Below are positions 8,217 to 13,614 of a DNA stretch of 14,607 bases, one piece after another; position 1 is the first letter of the stretch, and every line of letters starts with the position of its first letter. The notes below the pieces were generated by a model. The model was not told the origin of the DNA, ran no database searches, and worked only from the letters and a program-made list of their open reading frames with translations. Both the position numbers and the translations under genes were made by a program. Origin of the DNA: an uncultured Erysipelotrichaceae bacterium (lineage in GTDB: Bacteria > Bacillota_I > Bacilli_A > RF39 > UBA660); assembly GCA_951801995.1 (NCBI GenBank), contig CATOOY010000031.1, positions 1 to 14,607 on the forward strand, given 5' to 3'.

Positions 8217-8245
8217 AGTATAGCACTAAAAATAGCACTCGTCAA
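8217..8245 (-). promoter_or_regulatory. clpB promoter (sigma-A, HrcA-controlled)
   Basis: On the minus strand, TTGACG (8240-8245) and TATACT (8217-8222) are 17 bases apart, and TGC before the -10 gives an extended -10. The -35 box lies within the CIRCE spacer and arm, so HrcA bound there would block RNA polymerase. Confidence 0.85.
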
Positions 8246-8260
8246 TACAGAGTGCTATTT
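8230..8260. promoter_or_regulatory. CIRCE operator (HrcA-binding inverted repeat)
   Basis: The core ATAGCACTC (8232-8240) and GAGTGCTAT (8250-8258) are separated by 9 bases, matching the CIRCE consensus TTAGCACTC-N9-GAGTGCTAA except for the outermost base of each arm. The repeat extends to perfect 11-base arms (8230-8240, 8250-8260). It places clpB under the HrcA repressor, released on heat stress as GroEL becomes titrated. The TAG stop of the Fic gene (8255-8257) is inside the right arm. On the minus strand the hairpin is followed by TTTTT, so it may also end Fic transcripts. Confidence 0.93.
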
Positions 8261-9088
8261 GCGTTTTATAAGATAATCTAAATCATTATTGCTTTTATAA
8301 AAAAATTCATCAAACATATTCAAATTAAATTCAAACCATCTATTCCAAGCATCATTACTTTTTTCTACTACAATACTTTGAATATTTTTTCGATATGTAC
8401 CAGCATATAGTTTATATCTACAAGAAGCATATAAAATCGGTCTATTCATATTTTTATTTAAAAGTTCTTTTGAATCTTTCCAAATGCTCCCACTTTGTAA
8501 CAATCGTGCTGTCCTTGTATTACCATCGCCAAATGGTTGCAAAGCCGCCAATTCTAGATGGACAATAAAAGATTTAATAAAAGTATTATATAGTAAGGAA
8601 CGTTCCTTACTATTGTTCATGAAATGAACAATATTTTCCATATATTTGATAACTTCTTTGGGATCTGGTGGAATATATTGTACCACCTTATTCCCATATT
8701 GATAATATCCAACCCATTTTTCATAATCAGATAAAAAATCTCCATTTCTATATCTTGCATTTTCTTCTTTATCTGCATCTGTACCATATATTAAAATAGT
8801 ATGTAAATGATCTATTTGTTCTAATGTAATTTCACCTAAAAACATTTGACATAAATAATCAATTGGATTTTCCCTTTGAAGACTTTGATACAAACGAATT
8901 AAAAAACTATTTTCCTTTTCCATTATTTGTGTAGACATTAATTCTTGTGATTCCAAAGTTGTTAAAAAAGCTTGATATTGTGGAATCGGTAATTGTTCTA
9001 GTTTTTTTATATATTCTATATATGTATTTTCAACCTCCTCTAAATGATATAAAGTATTATCAAAAATTTTTAAATTATGCATTCCCAT
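8255..9088 (-). CDS. Fic-domain protein with glutamine at the catalytic histidine position
   Basis: This 277-residue protein is a Fic (filamentation induced by cAMP) family member. Active Fic enzymes usually transfer AMP, or another nucleotide moiety, to a protein hydroxyl. The core motif normally reads HPFxDGNxRxxR; here it is QPFGDGNTRTAR (184-195). Asp188, Asn190, Arg192 and Arg195 are kept, but the general-base His is Gln184 (codon CAA, 8537-8539). The preceding YIPPDPKEV (138-146) fits the flap region that positions the target, and H178 aligns with the helix before the motif. An N-terminal stretch STQIMEKEN (52-60) weakly resembles the class II inhibitory motif [S/T]xxxE[G/N]. No signal peptide or membrane span is seen. 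ATG 9088 has an AGGGG ribosome site. It follows a HAD gene by 59 bases and precedes clpB; its stop lies in the CIRCE element. It may be inactive for AMPylation, or use altered chemistry. Confidence 0.88.
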   Translation of the reverse strand: MGMHNLKIFDNTLYHLEEVENTYIEYIKKLEQLPIPQYQAFLTTLESQELMSTQIMEKENSFLIRLYQSLQRENPIDYLCQMFLGEITLEQIDHLHTILIYGTDADKEENARYRNGDFLSDYEKWVGYYQYGNKVVQYIPPDPKEVIKYMENIVHFMNNSKERSLLYNTFIKSFIVHLELAALQPFGDGNTRTARLLQSGSIWKDSKELLNKNMNRPILYASCRYKLYAGTYRKNIQSIVVEKSNDAWNRWFEFNLNMFDEFFYKSNNDLDYLIKRK

Positions 9089-9113
9089 AAACTATCCCCT
9101 CTTTTGAAACTGT

Positions 9114-9143
9114 ATTTTAACAGAAAAAAAAGAAAAAAGCAAA
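9114..9143 (-). promoter_or_regulatory. Possible weak promoter of the Fic gene
   Basis: On the minus strand, TTTGCT (9138-9143) and TAAAAT (9114-9119) are 18 bases apart in the gap after the HAD gene. Both boxes are imperfect and the Fic gene could simply be cotranscribed with the HAD gene. Confidence 0.35.
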
Positions 9144-9147
9144 TTCT

Positions 9148-9654
9148 TTAAATTCTTTCTCTTGCAAGCGACAAAATATTTTTTAAATGGTCTATCACAA
9201 AATACCCTTTCCCATTTAATTTTGTAGAAAAACGAACCCCAATTCCTCCTTCTTTTTCCCATATATCTAAATTACCAGTATAATCATCAATCAAAATAGC
9301 ATTTCTAGCATCCACCATTTTTGTTTTTTCTATTTCTTTGGGAACTGTAATAATAGGAATATCCTCTATTTTTCTTCGAATAAATGCTCTTTTAGCTTGT
9401 GCCTCTTCTTCTGATGTAATATGTGTTAAAATATGTACGTTAAAAAGTTTACTTCTCATAATTTGTTTTATTTCATCTAAAGAATTATTGAGTTCCTCTG
9501 TCTTAGATAAAAAATCATGCCAATCTAATTTTCTATAAAAATCAATTATTTTGTTTGTTTCATTAAGACGAATACCCATTTTTTGAAACTGAGAATAGGT
9601 AGGAGTTATAGTATCCGCTATTACCCCATCAAAATCAATATATAAATCTATCAT
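9148..9654 (-). CDS. HAD-superfamily phosphatase, 5'(3')-nucleotidase-like
   Basis: This is a small 168-residue HAD hydrolase. Motif I is DFDGVIADT (7-15) with nucleophile Asp7 and acid/base Asp9. Motif II is ILTHIT, with Thr77. A lysine among K106/K110/K112 serves as motif III, and motif IV is LIDDYTGN (121-128) with Asp123/Asp124. The tail IDDYTGN...WEKEGGIGVRF resembles the deoxyribonucleotide 5'(3')-nucleotidase (NT5C) branch, which dephosphorylates nucleoside monophosphates. That assignment is by motif resemblance, and a sugar- or cofactor-phosphate substrate is possible. The cap between motifs I and II is short and helical. The ATG follows an AGGTGG ribosome site, and a TTGACA promoter lies just upstream. 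It may be cotranscribed with the Fic gene 59 bases downstream. Confidence 0.82.
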   Translation of the reverse strand: MIDLYIDFDGVIADTITPTYSQFQKMGIRLNETNKIIDFYRKLDWHDFLSKTEELNNSLDEIKQIMRSKLFNVHILTHITSEEEAQAKRAFIRRKIEDIPIITVPKEIEKTKMVDARNAILIDDYTGNLDIWEKEGGIGVRFSTKLNGKGYFVIDHLKNILSLARERI

Positions 9655-9670
9655 TCTACCACCTACATTT

Positions 9671-9700
9671 AGGATATCGCAAACAGTTGTTCGTTGTCAA
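9671..9700 (-). promoter_or_regulatory. Promoter of the HAD (and possibly Fic) gene
   Basis: On the minus strand, a perfect TTGACA (9695-9700) is followed after 18 bases by TATCCT (9671-9676). An inverted repeat, CAGTTG (9684-9689) and CAACTG (9698-9703) with 8 bases between, covers the -35 box and could be an operator. Confidence 0.6.
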
Positions 9701-9717
9701 CTGAAATAATAATTTTT

Positions 9718-9747
9718 TTGAAAAAAAAACAGAATAAAATCTGTTCT
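9718..9747 (-). terminator. Rho-independent terminator of the surface protein gene
   Basis: On the minus strand, AACAGA (9740-9745 complement) pairs with TCTGTT (9728-9733 complement) across a 6-base loop, extendable by two pairs including one G-T. An uninterrupted T-tract follows. It lies within 10 bases of the stop codon. Confidence 0.87.
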
Positions 9748-9752
9748 AAAAA

Positions 9753-12038
9753 TTATATAGAAAGAATAAGTGGTGTTATTTTAGCATAGCCATGACCAGC
9801 ATTTCCAATCATTGTTCCTGTTCCCTCATGATTAGGCATAGATTCATCACCTGAAATCATAACAGTATTTCTAAAAACCTTTCCAGAATAATGACTCGCC
9901 CTTCCTGTATGAACAATAGAATGGGTTTCAGAAGTAGAAGTAATCGCATCACAACCAGTATGCCCCGAAATAAATGAAGAACCACCTCCCGAACCTTTTT
10001 CGCACATAGCTCCTCCACCTGGGTAGTAGCCATTTCCTCCCGCACATCCACCATTGGCAATTCCAAAAGAGGAAAGTGCATAATCAGAAATAGGAGAATT
10101 TCCAACCGAAGTTTGTGAACCACCATCGCTTCCTTGACCAGGTTTACCTGTTAAAGTTCCTCCAGAACCAATCTTGGAAGCTGCTCCATAAGAAGAACCA
10201 CTACCTGCAGCTACCATAATCCTAGATTTTAATCCATCAAAAGAATCCCAAGAGCCAGAAGTAAGACGTATATCAGTCGCTCCACCACCTGGTTGACCCC
10301 CAGAAGAGCCTGTACCTCCATTAAAACTAGTTGCATTTAAAGTAGAAATAAGTCCCTGACCTACATAAATATATATAGTATCACCCTTATCAAAATCAAT
10401 TTCACCTTTTGTATATGCTCCACGTGCAGAGGAAGGAAATCCTCCAGTATCATCACCATTTGGAAAACCTTCTGCTCCCCATAACTCTATTCGATAAAAT
10501 CCGTTACTATGTGTAACATAAGATTGTTCATCCCCCTTATAAGTAAACATAGTTGGATTCGCATCCACTACTTTTACTACTCTATCAGCTGTATATAAAT
10601 TCCCATTATATGTCATCTGATAGGTAAATATATAAGTACCATTTTTACTTCCATCAAAAGAAGGCTTTGATGTATAAGTAATAGTACCATCATTTATCTT
10701 TTTCCCATCTGTTCCAATAAACTCAACTCCATATAATGGATCAAAAGTAAAATCAGAAACGGCTGTAGAATTTACAATAGATATATTATCCATATCAAAA
10801 TAAGCATCATTATTAGGAACCACAAGAGCCGTAATTTTGGCATAACCATGACCACTATTCCCAACCATAGTTCCTGTTCCCTCATGATTAGGCATAGTAT
10901 CATTTCCAGCTATCATCACTGTGCCTTTAAAAATCTTTCCAGAATAATGATTAGGATTTCCTGTATGAATAATAGAACCAGCTATAGAAGTAGAAGCAAT
11001 CGCATTACACCCTGTATGACCTGAAATAAATGAAGAACCTCCACTACTACCATTTGTACATGCTGCTCCTCCACCTGGATAATATCCATTTCCACCTGCA
11101 CATCCACCTTTTGAAATTCCAAACGAAGCCAATGAATAATCTGAATTAGATGCGGCACCAACTGTTGTTTGTGTCCCAACTGTACCTTCTCCGCCTTCTA
11201 TTCCATTCAAAGTCCCACCTGCTCCTGCTTTTGAAGAAGGACCATAAGAAGAACCACTACCTGCAGCTACCATAATCCTAGATTTTAATCCATCAAAAGA
11301 ATCCCAAGAACCAGAAGTAAGACGTATATCAGTCGCTCCCCCACCTGGCCTACCATCACCAGTTCCAGCTCCACTATTAAAACTTGATTCATCCGAAGTA
11401 GCAACAGTTCCCTGTCCTACATAAACATACAAAGTATCTTTTTTCTTTAAATCAATCTCCCCTTTAGTATAGGCACCATAACTCATAGCAGCACCCCCAC
11501 GTTGATCACCTTGTGCCCCCCAAAGCTCCATTCCATATAAACCATCTGAAGGAGCCACAAAGTTTTGAGATGCCCCCACAAAATCATAGGTATAAACACT
11601 GGGATCTACAACTGTAATAATTCTCTTAGAAGAAACCATCCCTCCCTCATAAGTAGCAGAATAAATCACTTCATATTCTCCATTTTTAGTTCCATCAAAT
11701 GTAGGACTAGACGTATAAGTAATAAAAGAAGAATCTAATTTTTTACCATTATAACTAACAAAGACCCCATCCAATAAGTCAAAAGTAAAATTACTTGTTT
11801 TTGTTTGATTAGCAACAAAAACATTTTTATATTGAAAATGAAATTTAAGGCCCTTAGTTCCATTTACATTCCCTGCCACTTCTGTATTTAGGTTATCCAA
11901 AATTCTTTTTCTGTTTCCAAGCATAACAAGTAAAGAAGTAAGAAGTATGATAAAAAGCAAAAGAATACTATATACAATACCTGCTATAGCAAACCCACTA
12001 TTATTCAGTAAACCTCTTTTCATAAATCTTTTATTCAT
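9753..12038 (-). CDS. Surface-exposed protein: pilin-like N-terminus and two Ig-like + glycine-rich units
   Basis: This is a 761-residue envelope protein. A basic leader (MNKRFMKRGLLNNSG) precedes one hydrophobic segment (about 16-41). The G15-F16 junction recalls a class III (type IV prepilin) signal, but the usual Glu at mature position 5 is absent, so a plain N-terminal anchor is possible. Two homologous units follow. Each begins with an Ig/cadherin-like module (about 82-145 and 428-492, with FTFD, GxxV and a closing VVD). A glycine-rich domain follows (about 150-404 and 497-757) with ELWGAxG, GAYTKGEID, YVYVGQG, PGGGATDIRL, SRIMVAAGSGSSYG and GGSSFISGHTGC. The latter resembles the Pfam Gly_rich family (PF12810), also seen next to the ALK/LTK kinase ectodomain. 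Each unit has three conserved Cys (313, 327, 344 and 665, 679, 696). There is no LPXTG or C-terminal anchor. AGAGG precedes the ATG. The gene is monocistronic, with its own promoter and terminator. An adhesive or structural role is inferred. Confidence 0.85.
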   Translation of the reverse strand: MNKRFMKRGLLNNSGFAIAGIVYSILLLFIILLTSLLVMLGNRKRILDNLNTEVAGNVNGTKGLKFHFQYKNVFVANQTKTSNFTFDLLDGVFVSYNGKKLDSSFITYTSSPTFDGTKNGEYEVIYSATYEGGMVSSKRIITVVDPSVYTYDFVGASQNFVAPSDGLYGMELWGAQGDQRGGAAMSYGAYTKGEIDLKKKDTLYVYVGQGTVATSDESSFNSGAGTGDGRPGGGATDIRLTSGSWDSFDGLKSRIMVAAGSGSSYGPSSKAGAGGTLNGIEGGEGTVGTQTTVGAASNSDYSLASFGISKGGCAGGNGYYPGGGAACTNGSSGGSSFISGHTGCNAIASTSIAGSIIHTGNPNHYSGKIFKGTVMIAGNDTMPNHEGTGTMVGNSGHGYAKITALVVPNNDAYFDMDNISIVNSTAVSDFTFDPLYGVEFIGTDGKKINDGTITYTSKPSFDGSKNGTYIFTYQMTYNGNLYTADRVVKVVDANPTMFTYKGDEQSYVTHSNGFYRIELWGAEGFPNGDDTGGFPSSARGAYTKGEIDFDKGDTIYIYVGQGLISTLNATSFNGGTGSSGGQPGGGATDIRLTSGSWDSFDGLKSRIMVAAGSGSSYGAASKIGSGGTLTGKPGQGSDGGSQTSVGNSPISDYALSSFGIANGGCAGGNGYYPGGGAMCEKGSGGGSSFISGHTGCDAITSTSETHSIVHTGRASHYSGKVFRNTVMISGDESMPNHEGTGTMIGNAGHGYAKITPLILSI
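9768..10757 (-). repeat. Second Ig-like + glycine-rich unit of the surface protein
   Basis: This part of the 761-aa gene (residues 428-757) is homologous to 10827-11795. Alignment of the two at the protein level is gap-free, at an offset of 352 residues, across the PGGGATDIRL-to-HTGC segment. In the Ig-like part the offset is 346-347, so a few small indels separate the copies. Confidence 0.85.
10186..10292. repeat. Near-identical 107-bp internal repeat, copy A
   Basis: By eye this block differs from 11242-11348 at only two positions, at a constant offset of 1056 bases (352 codons). Flanking parts of the two units are much more diverged at DNA level. It encodes PGGGATDIRL through GSSYG. Confidence 0.88.
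10827..11795 (-). repeat. First Ig-like + glycine-rich unit of the surface protein
   Basis: This covers residues 82-404 of the 761-aa protein and is homologous to 9768-10757. The conserved landmarks ELWGAQG, GAYTKGEID, GGCAGGNGYYPGGGA and GGSSFISGHTGC recur in the same order in both. Confidence 0.85.
11242..11348. repeat. Near-identical 107-bp internal repeat, copy B
   Basis: This is the partner of 10186-10292, with two mismatches seen by eye, both synonymous at the protein level. Confidence 0.88.
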
Positions 12039-12066
12039 AATATTCCTCTATTCTTATATTATAGAA

Positions 12067-12095
12067 ATTATATATCAAAAACAAAAAAATGTAAA
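12067..12095 (-). promoter_or_regulatory. Promoter of the surface protein gene
   Basis: On the minus strand, TTTACA (12090-12095) and a perfect TATAAT (12067-12072) are 17 bases apart, about 30 bases before the ATG. This supports independent transcription from the yceD-rpmF operon. Confidence 0.75.
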
Positions 12096-12103
12096 TGACA
12101 TTT
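12083..12103 (-). terminator. Possible weak terminator after rpmF
   Basis: On the minus strand, AAATGT (12098-12103) pairs with ACATTT (12087-12092) around a 5-base loop and is followed by T residues. The stem is all A/T except one pair and overlaps the -35 box of the next gene, so efficiency is doubtful. Confidence 0.35.
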
Positions 12104-12125
12104 AAATTTTTCAACAAAAAAACAA

Positions 12126-12332
12126 CTATGCAGCCGTTTCTTTTTTTATAACTTCTTTTCCTTTATAAGTTCCACAATTTTTACATACTCTATGTGGTCT
12201 TATTTCTTCTCCACATTTTGAACATTTTACTGTAGCATTTTCATCTATTTTATAATGTGTTCTTCTTTTTCTTCCTCTTGTTTTACTTACTTTTCTAAAA
12301 GGCACAGCAAATAATTGTAAATCTAATCTCAT
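12126..12332 (-). CDS. rpmF: Ribosomal protein bL32 with an L27-type N-terminal leader
   Basis: bL32 is a small zinc-ribbon protein of the large ribosomal subunit. The body (AVPFRKVSKTRGRKRRTHYK, then CSKC 37-40, HRVCKNC 47-53 and YKGKEV) matches bL32, and the four Cys (37, 40, 50, 53) can bind zinc. Ordinary bL32 starts with MAVPFRK. Here eight extra residues, MRLDLQLF, come first, giving 68 aa instead of about 57-60. That leader is almost the same as the LRLDLQFF leader of Bacillus-type L27, which the protease Prp cuts before the Ala. Cutting at F8-A9 would give exactly the usual mature N-terminus AVPFRK. The start is ATG 12332, with AGAGGTG six bases upstream; the in-frame GTG at 12341 lies within that ribosome site. 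It follows yceD by 18 bases and is cotranscribed with it, a conserved pairing. Confidence 0.95.
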   Translation of the reverse strand: MRLDLQLFAVPFRKVSKTRGRKRRTHYKIDENATVKCSKCGEEIRPHRVCKNCGTYKGKEVIKKETAA

Positions 12333-12350
12333 TATATACACCTCTTTCCT

Positions 12351-12836
12351 TTATAGTAAATCCTTTAATTTTTCAAATTCTGGATTTATGACTTCATTTT
12401 CTTCTTCCTCTGTTATAAGTTTCCAACCATTTCCTTCCTGTTTTTCAAATTTAGCATTTTCACTTACAACTTTCATAGGAATTTCCATTAATATATTTTC
12501 CCATATTATTGGTAAAATATCAATAGTATTTTCTATTTTTTTTTCAAAATCTCCTATTTCTTCAAATAAATTTACTAAAGTATCACTTACTTTACTTTCA
12601 AAAGGATAATCTGTTTCTTTTAATGTAATGCTACATGGTAAAACCATAATACCACTTATAGACAAAGCACATTCTATCTCTTCTATAGCATTTTTAGTAA
12701 ATAATCCATCTACTTGTACATTTTTAAGAGCAATCAAATCTGTCTTTTCTAACATTTCTTCTAAAAAATGAGGTTTTTCATGTATAGATATTTCTTTTAC
12801 AATACCATTTTTTAATGGTAAAAGATCTATATTCAC
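12351..12836 (-). CDS. yceD: DUF177 / YceD family protein (YlbN-like), 23S rRNA accumulation factor
   Basis: This protein belongs to the YceD/DUF177 family, which is genetically tied to accumulation of 23S rRNA and is almost always encoded just before rpmF, as here. Visible family features are the beta-rich N-terminal half with VDGLFTKNAIEEIECAL, the DILPIIWENILMEIPMK segment (about 106-122) and the terminal NPEFEKLKDLL (151-161). The paired cysteines found in some members are absent. I place the start at GTG 12836 (161 aa), preceded at 8 bases by GGTGG and giving MNIDLLPL. Upstream in-frame TTG 12851 and GTG 12848/12845 lie almost at the predicted transcription start and lack a ribosome site. 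It is the first gene of the yceD-rpmF operon, with its own promoter. Function is known only at the level of phenotype in the family. Confidence 0.88.
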   Translation of the reverse strand: MNIDLLPLKNGIVKEISIHEKPHFLEEMLEKTDLIALKNVQVDGLFTKNAIEEIECALSISGIMVLPCSITLKETDYPFESKVSDTLVNLFEEIGDFEKKIENTIDILPIIWENILMEIPMKVVSENAKFEKQEGNGWKLITEEEENEVINPEFEKLKDLL

Positions 12837-12860
12837 ATTTATCACCACCAAGTCGTATTC

Positions 12861-12889
12861 ATTATACTAAAAGTTAGAAAAAAAAGCAA
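12861..12889 (-). promoter_or_regulatory. Promoter of the yceD-rpmF operon
   Basis: On the minus strand, TTGCTT (12884-12889) and a perfect TATAAT (12861-12866) are 17 bases apart. The -35 box lies in the 3' arm and T-tract of the preceding gene's terminator. Confidence 0.75.
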
Positions 12890-12901
12890 TAAAGTATTGC
12901 T
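12877..12901 (-). terminator. Rho-independent terminator of the 201-aa gene
   Basis: On the minus strand, AGCAATA (12895-12901) pairs with TATTGCT (12885-12891) across a 3-base loop, followed by eight T. The stem begins within the TAG stop codon of the upstream gene. Confidence 0.85.
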
Positions 12902-13505
12902 AATAATATTTTTTCTCCATAGGAGAAAAGACTTCTTTCAACTTTTCATATTCTAGTAGTTTTCCATTCCATTCTGTAAAATAAGTCTCAAAAGGTTTAG
13001 AAACAAGTTTGGAATCAAAAAACCTACACTTTTCTAAAATAGAATCATAAGAAGAAAAATCTACCTCTACTAAAAGTTCAACAGCATTACAATTAGGTTT
13101 ATATTGTATCATAATGGTATTTCCACCTAAAAATTTTTGTAAATCAGTTATATATTTTGTAATATCATAAGGATGAAGAGGATCAGCACTAGCAAAATTT
13201 TCAAAAACCATATCTTGTCTTGTTGGAGGAAGAACCCCATATAATACACTCATATAATGAAGTGGCATATAATTATTATAAAAATCTACCCATTTTAAAG
13301 GTAAATGCATCCTAGATGCAATATCCATTCCTTTTATCAGTGCTTCTTCATACTGGGAAGTAGAAACATAAATCATAAAATGATTTTTTACGTTTTTAAC
13401 ATGGACCTGACCCTTTATAGTTTTAGATAAAATCATACGAAATTTTGACACCAAGGTAGGATCTAAACCAAAACCTACAAACACACACTTTTTATCTTTA
13501 TTCAT
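12900..13505 (-). CDS. Hypothetical protein, 201 aa, no recognised family
   Basis: I do not recognise this protein. It is soluble, with no signal peptide or membrane segment, and is fairly rich in aromatic residues and Met. The N-terminus CVFVGFGLDPTLVSKFRMIL and the segment NHFMIYVSTSQYEEALIKGM have alternating hydrophobic strands and helices suggesting a compact alpha/beta fold. Two Cys in the C-terminal half are not in a metal-site spacing. ATG 13505 has a strong AAGGAGG ribosome site five bases upstream. The gene is divergent from tmcAL and stands between it and yceD-rpmF, where Bacillus has ylbM directly before ylbN-rpmF. A terminator at its stop codon separates it from yceD, so a shared role with those genes is not implied. 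Confidence 0.8.
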   Translation of the reverse strand: MNKDKKCVFVGFGLDPTLVSKFRMILSKTIKGQVHVKNVKNHFMIYVSTSQYEEALIKGMDIASRMHLPLKWVDFYNNYMPLHYMSVLYGVLPPTRQDMVFENFASADPLHPYDITKYITDLQKFLGGNTIMIQYKPNCNAVELLVEVDFSSYDSILEKCRFFDSKLVSKPFETYFTEWNGKLLEYEKLKEVFSPMEKKYY

Positions 13506-13539
13506 ATTTGCCTCCTTAAAATAGCTTCTATTCTATATT

Positions 13540-13545
13540 ATTATA
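13540..13545 (-). promoter_or_regulatory. Candidate -10 box for the 201-aa gene
   Basis: TATAAT is present on the minus strand about 35 bases before the ATG. No convincing -35 sits 16-18 bases upstream, so this is only a partial promoter call. Confidence 0.4.
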
Positions 13546-13587
13546 TTCATAGAAACATAATCACTCTTTTTAAATAGAAAAAATATA

Positions 13588-13596
13588 TGATATAAT
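13588..13596 (+). promoter_or_regulatory. Extended -10 promoter of tmcAL
   Basis: TGATATAAT is a perfect extended -10 (TGN before TATAAT), which can compensate for the poor -35 (TTTTAA at 13568-13573). The ribosome site AGGAGG follows at 13604-13609. Confidence 0.65.
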
Positions 13597-13614
13597 TTAA
13601 AAAAGGAGGGAACC

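Noticed and set aside
9857..10126. Minus-strand alternative frames inside the surface gene (also 10982-11179)
   Set aside because: They are frame-shifted readings of the glycine-rich repeats; the same frame is open in both copies because the copies are homologous.
9753..12038. Repeats of the surface gene as a mobile element or CRISPR array
   Set aside because: The repeats are in-frame protein domain copies 1056 bases apart, with no spacers, terminal inverted repeats or transposase.
12837..12851. yceD start at TTG 12851
   Set aside because: It lies about 10 bases from the -10 box without a ribosome site; GTG 12836 has GGTGG at good spacing.
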